Shown here piece after piece: positions 1 through 11,576 of a stretch of 64,000 nt of DNA; position 1 is the first letter of the stretch; each line of letters begins with the position of its first letter. The notes below the pieces were generated by a model. That model had not been told where the DNA came from. It did no database searches and was given only the letters and a program-made list of their open reading frames with translations. The position numbers and the translations under genes are program-made. The stretch comes from Cannabis sativa (taxonomy: Eukaryota > Streptophyta > Magnoliopsida > Rosales > Cannabaceae): contig NC_083603.1 in assembly GCF_029168945.1 (NCBI RefSeq), positions 48,928,406 to 48,992,405 on the forward strand, written 5' to 3'.

Positions 1-619
1 GGTTTCTATCTTTTGCACTTGCAAAGTGCATAGTTTCATACTTCAATCCTATAGAATTTAACGTTTTTTTCACTTCATAAGTAGATTCCGGAAAGCAGTT
101 GGCAAATGGTAAGATATCTTTAAAAGCAGCTAAAAATTGAGTAAAACATTTATCGCTCACTCCATTTTCTGCTTTTATGTTGTAAAACTTTACCATTGTT
201 GGTAATCTTAGTTTTTTACAACCATCGAACAGAGGTTTATCAGCATCACTAAGAAAATTATCGAATTTCTTAGGATCATTAAGAAATTCCTCCTGTGCTT
301 CGTTAAGCAAGTCCAATGGATAATCATCGAAATCATTACCCTCGATATCATCTACCCCCCGCTTTCCTAATGGATATGGATCATTAGGTAAATGTTCGCC
401 ATGGTAATACCAATTAGTATAACTTCTATTGAAACCTCGTAAATACACATGGTCCTTAATCATTGTAATATTCCCTTTAGATACATTACAACAATCTACA
501 CACGGACAATGAATACGATCGTGATTTGTAGAATTCTTTAAGGCAAACTCTAAAAATGCATCGAACCCTACTTGAAATCGCAGTGTGTCTCTCTCCTCAC
601 GCATCCATGATTTATCCAT
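1..619 (-). CDS. CACTA transposase, N-terminal transposase-associated domain (partial)
   Basis: An open frame of about 206 codons begins with ATG at 619 and runs off the left edge. It opens MDKSWM and contains the Cys/His cluster HDRIHCPCVDCCN (residues about 33-45), followed by HVYLRGFN and YTNWYYHGE. This is the typical start of plant En/Spm-type (TNP2-like) transposases, the transposase-associated domain that precedes the catalytic region. The protein would act in the nucleus on the element ends. The catalytic domain is outside the window, so activity cannot be judged; no stop or frameshift is seen in the visible part. The ATG was chosen because the conserved MDKSWM start coincides with it. 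Confidence 0.88.
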   Translation of the reverse strand, partial: MDKSWMREERDTLRFQVGFDAFLEFALKNSTNHDRIHCPCVDCCNVSKGNITMIKDHVYLRGFNRSYTNWYYHGEHLPNDPYPLGKRGVDDIEGNDFDDYPLDLLNEAQEEFLNDPKKFDNFLSDADKPLFDGCKKLRLPTMVKFYNIKAENGVSDKCFTQFLAAFKDILPFANCFPESTYEVKKTLNSIGLKYETMHFASAKDRN

Positions 620-2436
620 AACAAAAATCCTATCCAAAAAAATTCAGTATTTAGTAACTACTTATAGCTAGTTACTAATTACACAATGTAACTAACTAAG
701 TTTCTCACAATTTATTCATATTAATTTATAAATTACTTAAATTCTCGTTTTAGATTAGTTCATATTATTAGGTTGTTTTGTTGATTAGAATGTTATTAAA
801 ATGTTAAATATTTTTAATAAATAAAATTGAGGGGAAAAATTTTTGGTAAAGCAATAAAGGTATTAACTAATATTTTCCCCTTTTAATTAACTTTTGCTCT
901 TTATTTTCTTTGAAAAATAAAAATCCACATTGAACCTCTCAAATGAAAGAAAAAAAATAAAAAAAGAAGGATTTTATATGTTTATTTTGTTAATTTATTT
1001 AGTAACTAATTATATCTAGTTACTAATTACACAATGTAACTAACTAAGTCTCTCACACAATTTATTCATATTAATCTAAAAATTACTCAAATTTTCGTTT
1101 TACATTAGTTCATGTTATTAGGTTGTTTAGTTGATTATAATGTTGGTAAAATTAAAAAGTTTTCATAAATGTGAATATTATTATTTTTTATGTGACCTAA
1201 CTTCTTATTACTATGTTATAATTAACTATATTATGAATGGTTTTAGTAAGATTTATCCTAATTCTACCGAAATTTCGGCAGCATAACGGCTGTAATTGGA
1301 CGTTCCCAAAAATTTTACAAGTGCCTAAAATAACAAACAAAACAGATAAACAATACAAAATTAATCCACCCATCCGACCGCAGTACATGTATTCGCAGAA
1401 CCTACTTCACTACGGATGAATATTTAAGATATTCAAACTCAACTAACATGCATTGATAATTAATTATATATTAAGAAAAAGTTAGTAAAAGTATATACCT
1501 ATAATTGCAAGCCCAAATACGCTACACACAAAATTATGCCGAACCCCTATAATATAAAGAAATACAACGAAATTACAAAATTAATTATTTCATAACTTAT
1601 AACTAGTTATAAAAAATTGTAACAAGTTACTTAGTTACTAAATTATACATACATATATATAATCAATTATATCTCACACTATTATCTCAAAAAAATAAAA
1701 TTATATCACACACTAATTCCATTTTAAAATTTTTATTTCTAAACTAATGAAATCCCTCCAATGTCATTTTATTCACAATAAATATATATTGCAAAAAATA
1801 TATAAAATACAATTACAAAATTTATTTTCATAAAAAATATACACACACTATATACACACACACACACAATATATACACACATTATATACAAATATTCAAT
1901 AAAATATACAAATACATATATATACTATACATTGTGGTATAAATTATTACGTAATAACCGCAATCCGACGACCACCGTAAAAAATCCCGACACTATACAC
2001 ATAAAACACAATAATATTACTAATAAAATAAAAAAACTCAAATAATAATTTACAAAAACAAAAAATAAAACAATATACATAATACAATAAGAATAAAAGC
2101 AATATTTATACCTTAAACGAGGTTGAGATTGAACAATTTCTCAACAAAAATGGGTGGCCGGATTTCACACCCAAAATTTACTATTTGGGTTCGGATGACA
2201 CTTTTAGAGGCTAAAAAATCAGAACTTTTTAGGTGTATGTTATTAAGTATCGAAAATGGAGGATTTTAAAAAAAAAAATGGGCTGAAATGGTTGAGAAAT
2301 GGGGGAGATATGGTTGAGGGAAGGTGGTTCGGCGAGGGTTTTGGCTGGGTTTTTTTCTCTCTGGTTTTTGCTGGGTGGGGAAATGGCTGAGTGAAATGAA
2401 GGAGGAAGACGAGCCATAGGGTTTATTCAGAGATCG

Positions 2437-2545
2437 ACCCTATGGCGTCGGTTCCTTCATAGGAACCGACGGCATAGGGTACACGTGTCAGGTTTTCGTG
2501 TACCCTATGCCGTCGGTTCCTATGAAGGAACCGACGGCATAGGGT
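2437..2545. repeat. Nested palindrome in CACTA subterminal region
   Basis: Two near-perfect palindromes of about 43 bp (2438-2480 and 2502-2545), each built on CGTCGGTTCC / GGAACCGACG arms, are themselves inverted copies of each other around a 21-bp spacer. The unit could form a cruciform or a long hairpin transcript. The second CACTA copy has a shorter version at 22316-22351. Confidence 0.9.
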
Positions 2546-2742
2546 ATTTCAGAAAAAAAAAATAAAAATTAATTTCCAACCGCCTCTAAATGGTATAATG
2601 CAATTTTATACCTACGGTTTTTATCAAAAAACCGCCTCTAAATGTCAATTTCGAACATAGCGGGTATTTTCACACCCTTTAGCTTCCCTTTTTATAAATG
2701 GGGTTGAAAAAACTGCCTCTAAGGGCTAACATTGTAGTAGTG

Positions 2743-2802
2743 ATGATATTAAATTATTTGTGGTTTGAAATTATAATATGTGACTATTCATGAAGTTCCC
2801 AT
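2743..2802 (-). pseudogene. Carbonic anhydrase copy 1: 3' flank and last 19 coding bases
   Basis: The minus strand here reads the end of a beta-carbonic anhydrase: the final bases of the last exon with a TAG stop at 2784-2786, then 3' flank to the CACTA end. Reading stops at 2802, where an LTR retrotransposon interrupts, and resumes at 6947. Removing the insert and one CCCAT copy restores a continuous exon end. Confidence 0.8.
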
Positions 2803-3607
2803 TGTTATATTATTTATCAATAATATAATATGTAGATTAAATACATGTAACAAACTAATATGTAACATATGACATTATATATTATGTGTCATCATTTTGT
2901 AATATTTGGAGGAGTTGTTACTATGAGTAACTTCCACCATTATCACCAACTTTAAGAGTGTAAAAAGTGTTACACATCTTTATTTGAAATTCTTAATGGT
3001 ATAGGAGTTATGGTGTGCATGAGTTACATCTCTATATGAGTTATGGTGTGCATGAGTTACATCTCTTTATTGAGTCCATAACATCCATGGAGGTTATGAC
3101 TTGTGAATTTTAAATTTCAAATGGTGATATCCTAAACATTATATAAAGGAGGTCTATGGTGCTCATTTGGGAGGAAGAGATGTCAAATTTTCTATCAAGA
3201 AAGCACATTGCTAGAAAACCCTAAAAGGCTTGATAATTCCCAAAGCTATTTCCTAGAGAGTTCCCTTAGTGCTTAGAGATAGGGGTAAATAAGCTTTTGG
3301 ACAAAGGTGTAATACCTTGATCAAGTCATGGTGATCCCCACTAATCTACACTCTAGGTGGTGAGTGCGTGTTTATATATATATTATTCTCTTGTTATATA
3401 TATACATATATTATATTACATGTGTTGTAATCTTCTCTTCTACCTTTCATATATATGTATAAATATATATATATATGTAATATATATAGTGTGTATATAT
3501 GTATTGTAACATATATTTAATCAATCTCTTATTTTAGTCCTTGTATTATTTTACAATAGAGTTGTAATAAATCTTGATTTTCTTCCATTGTTATAAAATC
3601 TTTAACA
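2803..3607 (+). repeat. 5' LTR of the non-coding LTR element
   Basis: 805 bp, starts TG and ends CA, almost identical to 6147-6941. Contains a duplicated GAGTTATGGTGTGCATGAG phrase near 3005 and 3040. Confidence 0.9.
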
Positions 3608-6146
3608 ATCAAAAGCTTATCCCTTTTCAATGGAAGAGGAGATAAATCAAGATTGTGAGAATACAAGGAGAAGAGATTTTGTTTGAAAACCATTCATGGG
3701 TGAGCATGGTGGTGTATATTATGTGATTTACTATTTTATATGATAGTAATACATGTGATATATATAAGTTATATATATGCGATCATGTGTTTATATCATA
3801 TTATATATATGATATTTAAATTTTATATCATGTTATTGTATGTATATATGTGAGATATATAATATATAACATGTATATATATGAGTAATATATATTATAT
3901 ATATGTAGAGCATGTGATATAATATATATTAGTGAGATTAAATATGTAGAAATAATTATCTCTATATATTTATTTGAGACATGCATATATAATATATGTT
4001 ATATATGTGTATATAATATATATCATGTATATTAATATGTATATATATGTTATATATGTGTGAGGTATGTAGCATATATAATTGTGTAATTAATATATAT
4101 ATGTATTATGTGTATATGATATATATGTATATTAAAGTATATATGTTATATGTATATGAGATATATAACTTATATATTTATATAATTAATATTGTGTATG
4201 TCACATACATATTATATTAATAGGCATAGAATTATTATTTGAGAGTTATAATTCATGCATGGGAGTTATATATTAATTTTGTACATTAATATACAAATTA
4301 TATAATGTATATGATGATATTATTGATACTGTTTATTACTATTGATGTGGAGATTATTATCATATATATTGTGAATAAAGAGAATTTGAAATTCTTTTTC
4401 AATAGTGATTTTTAAAAAATAAAAAATTGTAACTTGTGAGAAGTTACATTCTTTTTGAATAAAAAGTGATAATTATCTCATTTTATGAGATAAGAAAAGT
4501 GAACTATGAGAGTTACACTTATGAGAATTGTCTTGTCATAGCAAGAATAAATAGATCAAAAGTAGTTGATCTAAACTTATGAAATGAGTCATAAATTGGA
4601 AGAGCAATTTTAGACTCAAATCAAAGTGAATCATGGTGGATTCTAAAATTGTTAAAAGATAACAAAATTGGAGAGCAATTTTGAATCTTAAATAATCAAA
4701 GTTGTGAACAAAATTGATGAAAATTTTGTTAACTTTGGTATAATATTTGGGTTACTCTCATTGAGGAGATAATTTTAAAATTATGGGTAAAAATAATCAC
4801 ATGATTTTATGAGTAGTAATGTGAGTTTGATATTTTAGTTTTGTTGAGAAAACTAAAAATGTCAAATGGTATTTTGAGGTGTCCTTAAAGAGTCATTTCA
4901 AGAGGAAAATACACAAAAGTGATATTTTATATACACTTTATGCTAGAAATGTGGGGGTGAGCCACAAATTTAATCAAAATGTGTTGAGACATTGTTGATT
5001 AATTTATTTGATTTTGAATTCAAATTCTAAATCAAGTTTGGCTATGTGCATAAGTGAAAATATTGACATATTTGGTGTCAAATTTTTGGTAAAAATAATT
5101 TCAAGAAGGAAATTAAATTTAAGAAAAATTATAGAGACAAAGTGGTCTTCTATATTTTAAAATCAAGATATTTTCTTGATAATGAAATGTGAAAGTGTGG
5201 GGGTGTATACTCTAATATGAGAAAATTTAAACATATTTAGTGTCTAAATTAGTGTTTAATTTTGATATGCTTAGTATCAAAATTATTGAGAATTTGAGTT
5301 GTGTGAAAATTAATCTTTTATGATTGAATTTTCCAAGCTTAAGTACTTAAGGAGAAAAGTGGTCACAAAGTGAACACTATATATTTTGGCATGCATGATT
5401 CACATGGAATCTATAGTTAGAGGTTATGACAAATCGCTTAATCTCCGTACAAGATTAAAGCATGAATTTTCGAGGGATGGGACCTAAACTCCCTTAGTGT
5501 TTCTCTCATTGATGGTAACCTATCTTAACACTAGTAAACATCTAGTCTTAAGTTCAATAGGTAATAACAAGTCAATAGAGTGAATATGGTACTCAATTGT
5601 CTCATCTATGAATGAGTACATGTTGTGAAAATCGAGGGTTAAAACCAAAAGGTTTTTTAATAGAGCTTAAGCTTAAGAAAACTCACTTAAGCTTAAGAAG
5701 TATCTAAAGAGTTGTGAGACACTAAAACTCCACCTATATAGACTAGAGGTGGTGCCGCCTCTTATGAGAATTGGGAGTATTCTCTAGAGAGTCCATGAAT
5801 TGGAATTTTGCACATGACCATTAACGGTGCAAGAGCGAGACACGCAGTCTCAAGTGAGCATTAGCAAGGGTGTGTGTGTTATCATCGGTTTGTATTAAAG
5901 GAATAGTGGTTCAATGCTACGGCAACCAAAATTTCATCAAACTTTGTGGTAATTACACTAAGATAAAATTCAAGTCGAAAGACATTTTATCTAATGCACC
6001 TAAGCAAGACTTCTTAAAAGTGTGTATTTAGTCAATCAAAGTGGGGGAATGTTATATTTTGATATAATATTTTTGATTGATTAAATAAATGTTACAAAAG
6101 TTACAAGTTTGTTACTAAAGAGATAATATTTAATCTAGTGGGGGAT

Positions 6147-6941
6147 TGTTATATTATTTATCAATAATATAATGTGTAGATTAAATACATGTAACAAACT
6201 AATATGTAACATATATATGACATTATATATTATGTGTCATCATTTTGTAATATTTGGAGGAGTTGTTACTATGAGTAACTTCCACTATTATCACCAACTT
6301 TAAGAGTGTAAAAAGTGTTACACATTTTTATTTGAAATTCTTAATGGTATAGGAGTTATGGTGTGCATGAGTTACATCTCTATAGGAGTTATGGTGTGCA
6401 TGAGTTACATCTCTTTATTGAGTCCATAACATCCATGGAGGTTATGACTTATGAATTTTGAATTTCAAATGGTGATATCCTAAACACTATATAAAGGAGG
6501 TCTATGGTGCTCATTTGGGAGGAAGAGATGTCAAGTTTTCTATCAAGAAAGCACATTGCTAGAAAACCCTAAAAGACTTGATAATTCCCAAAGCTATTTC
6601 CTAGAGAGTTCCCTTAGTGCTTAGAGATAGGGGAAAATAAGCTTTTGGACAAAGGTGTAATACCTTGTTCAAGTCATGGTAATCCCCACTAATCTACACT
6701 CTAGGTGGTGAGTGCGTGTTTATATATATATATTATTCTCTTATTATATATATACATATATTATATTACATGTGTTGTAATCTTCTCTTCTACCTTTCAT
6801 ATATATATATGTAATATATATAGTGTATATATATGTATTGTAACATATACTTAATCAATCTCTTATTTTAGTTCTTGTATTATTTTACAATAGAGTTGTA
6901 ATAAATCTTGATTTTTTTCCATTGTTATAAAATCTCTAACA
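6147..6941 (+). repeat. 3' LTR of the non-coding LTR element
   Basis: 795 bp, near-identical to 2803-3607; the small length difference comes mainly from TA-repeat changes near 6720-6830. Confidence 0.9.
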
Positions 6942-6946
6942 CCCAT

Positions 6947-7230
6947 AACTTGAAAGATCTAGCTACAAAATCATAGTATCCACCCCTAAGTGCTATCTTT
7001 TTCTCTTCAACTCCCTTTCGAACAAATGGATAAGAATTTAAATTCTTCAGAGACACATTTACTGCTTCCTGCATATTCAATAATCAATTATTAATATAAT
7101 AGTAATATTACAAAGAATATATACATTGACTAATTAATTAGATATAATAGTATTATGAAGCGAAATTATTAGAAATATTATAGCAAAGAAGAGATATATA
7201 TTTGAGGGCACGTAATCTCTTCTATTTATA
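6947..7230 (-). pseudogene. Beta-carbonic anhydrase copy 1: last exon joined to core promoter
   Basis: On the minus strand 6947-7068 encodes the C-terminus of a beta-carbonic anhydrase ([10 protein letters not shown]..., RGGYYDF), in the same frame and with the same AG splice acceptor as exon 8 of the intact gene at 45753-45890. Together with 2784-2802 it makes 47 codons with no internal stop. Only about 100 bases further (7188-7230) lies sequence strongly similar to the intact gene's promoter/leader at 48960-49005, including the TATA motif. Exons 1-7 are therefore missing: an internal deletion brought promoter and last exon together, and an LTR retrotransposon then split the exon. Non-functional as an enzyme; a short transcript from the residual promoter is conceivable. 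Confidence 0.82.
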
Positions 7231-7827
7231 AGCCAAACTCACTTGGGATGCCATTAAAATATGCATATACATATATATATATATATGCACGTTTTTTCTT
7301 TTCATGATTTCTTTACAAAAAGTAATTGCTGTATAAATTAGTGAAAAATATGGATGTGCAACACTAAGTTTTCATTTTAGTCCCTTGGCAGCTCAACATG
7401 ATCATATTATATTATGTAAAGTAGTATAAATGGAAATAACTATATATTATTGGTGGACGACCATAGTCAAGAGTCGACTCCTGTATGGTCGGTCCTCAAT
7501 ATATAAGTTATTTCGCCAGCTTATTATTATTATTATTATAAACGAATTTGGCCATCTTATTAAAATAGTAATATTCATGTATATAATAAGCCAGCACTAT
7601 ATGATGAACATAAATATTTATATAAACTAATCTTCATTAACGTCTGTAAATGCGCAAGGATATTTTAAATTTTGAGTAATTTAACTTATTACGCGTTTTA
7701 TCCATCAACAATATCACTTTAGAGCTTTGTTAGGTGAGAACGAATAATATTTATTAATAATTAAACTCTATATAATAATGATATGTAATATATTAATTGA
7801 ATTTTTTAACGTTGCAGTTATCTTATT
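7231..7827. other. AT-rich intergenic DNA, no gene seen
   Basis: I see no coding feature. There is a short imperfect hairpin around 7454-7495 (GACGACCATA / TATGGTCGGTC). The last 17 bases (7811-7827) are the left target duplication of the neighbouring LINE. Confidence 0.5.
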
Positions 7828-7848
7828 TTTTTTTTTGATAATGAACTT

Positions 7849-10800
7849 TCATTGAAGATAATCAGAGTTTAGTACATCATAGAGAAATGGAGGAAAATCA
7901 TCCATCCAAACTAATTCGCCATCCACCCTGAGTGCACGAACTGCTAACTCATGTGCAGCCATATTGGCCGAACGACGAACATGAATTAGAGATGCCTCAG
8001 GAAAATTGGATAGTAAACTAGCAATATCATCTAAAATAGAGCCAAATTCATTACAGAAGGAAGCTCTTCTAGAAAAAGCTGAAATCAAAGCTAAGCAATC
8101 AGTTTCAAACGAACTAATAGGTAACCCAATAGTAAGAGTCCAATCCAAAGCCACCATTAAAGCTACAGCTTCTGCTTCCATGGCTGCAAAAGTCCCTACA
8201 AAACCATAAAAAACAGCTAATAAGGGCATTATACTAAAAGAATTATTCCTTTAAAATAAGTTAATAATAAAAATAAAATAACCTATTGATACTAAAACTA
8301 ACATAATATTATTTGTCATAAATTCTATAGGGTGATATAATAAAGTTAAGAGAATCCTATTGATACTATCATTTACTCAGCCCCTAAGGCTGAGGAAATG
8401 AGCTCTGTTTAAAATAACCTTTTACACTCATACCTCAACAACTATTAAATTATTGATGCTTGAACATACTGAACCTGAAATGACTTATTCAATGAAAGTG
8501 ATAAAAAAGTAATAAGATTACATATAAAAGTTTAGCAGCACAACTAATTTCAAAAGTAAGAAATACTGACCGAATAAAGACTTTAAAAGACAAGCAACCA
8601 CTCCACCTGTGGTATTGCGTATAATAGCACCAATACCGATAGAATTAGTATGCTTATCAATTGATGCATCAACATTGAGTTTAAATTGTCCCATAGGAGG
8701 AGTAACCCAACTCGAGGTAGAAGTACACGTACTCCCTCGTTGAATGTTAATATTTTTCTGACTGGCACTAAATTCAGCATGAAGTTTATGAATTCGTGAG
8801 ACAACAACTGTAGGTGAAAATTGCTCCCGACCATGAACAATCTGTGTACGCTCACTCCAAACATACCAAGCGGCAACTAAAAATAATTCAAATTCACCCT
8901 GAGATAACACTTCAGACGCCAAAAGAATAGTTTGTTGGAAGGAAGTTTCCAAAGAGAAATTTTTTAGGAAACTAAAATTAAGTAGCTTCCAAACCTTTCT
9001 AAAACCCCGGCACCAAAAGACAGCATGCCCATTAGACTCATTGCTATAGCCACAAATGAGACAATTGGAGTGAGGAAGGATAGATCGTTTTTGGAGCCCT
9101 TTTGAAGTCGGAAGAATCTCATGAAAACCTCGCCAATTGCAGTTTAATACTTTGTTTGGTAAATGGAGCTTCCAAAATTTTTTCCACCAAATTGAAAATT
9201 CATCCTTAGAAGGAGAGGTAGCAGTCAAATTTAACTGCGAAGCCACATAATATCCACTTTTAACAGAATAAGAACCATCTACCGTGTAGTGCCACATCCA
9301 AGAGTCTTTTTTAGGAAATTTGCAAAGAGGTATGGAACCAATACATTGTTGATCAGCTTCATTAAACAGAACTCGTAATAAATCCACATTCCACCCTATC
9401 CTTGTCTCTGCCATAAGATCTTTGACCAACAAATTAGAATGTGAATGATTGAAAGAGGTAGGCTTAAATGAAAAAGGTCGGGGCAGCCAAGGATCTTGAA
9501 ACACAAGAATGGTGTCACCAGTTCCAACCTTTTTACGTAACCCTTTTATAAGAAGTTCTCTTCCCCAAATGATGCTCTTCCAAATATAACTAGGAGATCT
9601 TCCTACTGCAATCATATAAGTCATTGATAAAAGAAATAAAATTATTATAGATCGAAAATACTAAAAAAATAACAACTATAAAGTAAAATTATTAGTTTGA
9701 AAAAGGGTTACATTAACAACTTAATAATAATAAGAGAATATGATAGAAAGTAAATTATATAGAAAAAATGGTTTAGAAGCAATTACTAAAAATGAATTAA
9801 TCGAATACCTGAAGCATCCAAAAAGGAGGTATGGTGATAATATTTAGCCTTATAAACTTGAGCTGGAAGCGAATCAGGTCGATTAAGAATTCGCCAAGCT
9901 TGCGCAGCTAAAAGTGCTTGATTATGATGGACAAAAGATCTAAAACCTAGCCCACCTTTTTGTTTAGGATAACAGAGCTTATGCCAAGCTAACCAATGCA
10001 TCTTCTTTTTATGAACCGAAGAGCTCCACCAATACCGAGCCATTAGTGATTCCAATTCATCACAACTCTTAATTGGAATTTGGAAACATGACATTACATA
10101 TGTAGGTATAGCTTGAATGACTGCTTTAAGTAGTACCTCTCTACCACCATAAGAAAAGAGCTTGTTTTCCCAAGAATTAAGTCGCGACCATACTTTCTCC
10201 TTTATATTACTGAACAGTCGTTGTTTATTTTTTCCACTTAGCATTGGTAATCCTAAATATTTCTCTATAGCCTCAGTCACTTGCATTTGAAAAGTTTCCA
10301 CATACAGAGATTGCAGATCTTCTGGAGTATTTGGGGAGAAGTACAATTGGGACTTAGTGAAATTTATAAGCTGCAACAGTTAAGAAATAATCTATACTTA
10401 TCCATTGAAAAATACTAATGCATTATGAAAGAAATGAATATACATATCCATTGTATAAAAAAGAAGAAGACAAAATTATAAGGCAGAAAATTAATTGATT
10501 TAATTAGAAAGAATATGTGGACAGAACAAGTATTACATTTATTTTACTCTTTTTAAAATTTTAATCATTATGTCTTTGTTTAGAGAGTATGCAAATTATT
10601 GTTTTATATTTGACCAATCTATTAATAACCTGTTGGGATATTATACTTTACAGAAGAATTATCTACCAGAATAATACTTTTATCAATTTATTAACAATAA
10701 GTACATCTATGCTAGAAGAATTAAGAAAATATCAAGACAAATTGGTATAAGAAGCTGAAGTTAATAAATAATTGTACAAATACATTTAACATGAATAATT

Positions 10801-11559
10801 GTATAAAATTCTTGTACTCTACCAAACAGTATAATTCAATTAACATGAATATGATTACATATTACCCTACACAACTAAACACATTTTACACATTTCCCTA
10901 CAATCATATTCTCCTTCATAATATTCTCTATAATCAAATTATTTTGATTTAAAGGAAAATATAATTGAAGTGGACCATTTATGAAATTCTATATAATTCT
11001 TCCTAGTCTAAATGGGGCAGACCTATGAACAAAACAAAAGACGAAAGTCAAGAGAGAGGGAATAAATTATGTCCAATAAGTTAATCCTTTAAAATCAGAA
11101 AAGGCCATGCTGAAGATGGAACCGCAGAAACAAGGAAGCTACCCTAAAAGACAAGCTATGTAATTCATCGAAGCTACCATTTTCCAAAAAACCATTTATA
11201 ATATTAATAGAAAGCCAAGAAAAATATAAATTTAATAAACTACCATCATTATAAAAGAAAACAGTCAATTAAATACTTACAGTTTCAAAGAATTAAATTG
11301 TAGAAGGAATTGGTAATATAAGCCTTCCACTTTTGAGATCTTCTTAAGTTTTAAGTCTTAAAACCAGTCTATCATTCATGGTCAAAGTAGTTTTGAATGA
11401 ATTCCTACATCCTATCACAGTATAAAATAAGAGAAATAAAAGTTAGTGAAATGAAATTAATGAGAATACCTGTCCAGAAGCTTTGGAATATAAATTAAAT
11501 AGATTCATCATAGCATAACAAGCATTAGGAGTTGCCCGACAGAAAAGAATACTGTCATC
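7849..11559 (-). CDS. LINE ORF2 C-terminal part: RT, zinc-knuckle-like RVT domain, RNase H
   Basis: Four exons join in frame: 11470-11559, 9809-10370, 8571-9605 and 7849-8195 (2034 bases, 677 codons plus stop). Exon 1 starts at the catalytic aspartates of reverse transcriptase (DDSILFCRA) and ends SGQ; exon 2 continues LINFTKS and carries the GREVLLKAV and GGLGFR blocks typical of plant LINEs; exon 3 holds the RVT zinc-binding region (CNWRGF, CLICG) and the start of RNase H (NVDAS); exon 4 completes RNase H (EAEAVAL, ETDCLAL). The introns (10371-11469, 9606-9808, 8196-8570) all have GT donors and AG acceptors with phases that restore known LINE junctions. No stop occurs inside the joined frame. 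The N-terminal endonuclease and most of RT are missing through 5' truncation, so the protein is not autonomous. Confidence 0.82.
8196..8570 (-). other. Predicted intron 3 of the LINE coding region
   Basis: 375 bases, donor after TTATTCG (GTCAGT) and acceptor TTTTGTAG. Splicing joins KSLFG to TFAAMEAEA, a continuous RNase H sequence. Confidence 0.75.
9606..9808 (-). other. Predicted intron 2 of the LINE coding region
   Basis: 203 AT-rich bases, donor GTATTC and acceptor TGATTGCAG; joins ...FLDAS to VGRSPSYIW, which is contiguous in plant LINE proteins. Confidence 0.78.
10371..11469 (-). other. Predicted intron 1 of the LINE coding region
   Basis: 1099 bases, donor GTATTC after SGQ, acceptor ACTGTTGCAG before LINFTKS. 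Nothing coding was recognised inside. Confidence 0.75.
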
Positions 11560-11576
11560 GTTGCAGTTATCTTATT

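Larger units (their letters stand above)
1..2742 (-). mobile_element. CACTA (En/Spm-like) DNA transposon, 5' part
   Basis: The right end at 2742 is the complement of CACTACTACAA, the hallmark CACTA terminal repeat. The transposase reading frame at 1-619 runs leftward away from it, so this is the 5' end of an element that continues beyond the window. The subterminal zone (about 2130-2742) carries repeats of the phrase ACTGCCTCTAA/ACCGCCTCTAAAT and a large nested palindrome at 2437-2545. The stretch 620-2130 is AT-rich leader or intron sequence; parts of it (around 1240-1440) recur in the second CACTA copy at 22215, which confirms both belong to one family. No long open frame lies between 620 and 2742. 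Confidence 0.9.
2803..6941 (+). mobile_element. Non-coding LTR retrotransposon (LARD-like), 4.1 kb
   Basis: Two direct long terminal repeats (2803-3607 and 6147-6941), each running TGTTATATT...CTAACA, flank a 2.5 kb internal region. Five-base target duplications CCCAT lie at 2798-2802 and 6942-6946. A purine-rich AGTGGGGGAT just before the right LTR fits a polypurine tract and sets plus orientation. I see no open frame above 60 codons and no gag or pol motif, so it would need proteins from another element. The internal part begins with (TA)-rich microsatellite sequence (about 3700-4320). No clear tRNA-Met primer site follows the left LTR. The two LTRs differ by few substitutions and small indels, so insertion is fairly recent. 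Confidence 0.92.
7828..11559 (-). mobile_element. 5'-truncated L1-type LINE with three introns
   Basis: The insert is flanked by a 17-bp direct repeat GTTGCAGTTATCTTATT (7811-7827 and 11560-11576), the expected target duplication of target-primed reverse transcription. Next to the left copy is a short T run (7826-7836), the complement of a poly(A) tail, so the element lies on the minus strand and is truncated inside its reverse transcriptase domain at 11559. Its coding sequence is interrupted by three GT-AG introns, which is unexpected for a LINE. Confidence 0.87.

Noticed and set aside
3700..4320. Possible CRISPR-like or satellite array
   Set aside because: Only irregular TATATATG microsatellite sequence inside a retrotransposon; no repeat-spacer order.
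7454..7495. Small hairpin as a possible microRNA precursor
   Set aside because: The arm is only about ten paired bases with mismatches, too short for a plant miRNA precursor.
8006..8209. Plus-strand frame opposite LINE RNase H
   Set aside because: Shadow of the minus-strand LINE exon.
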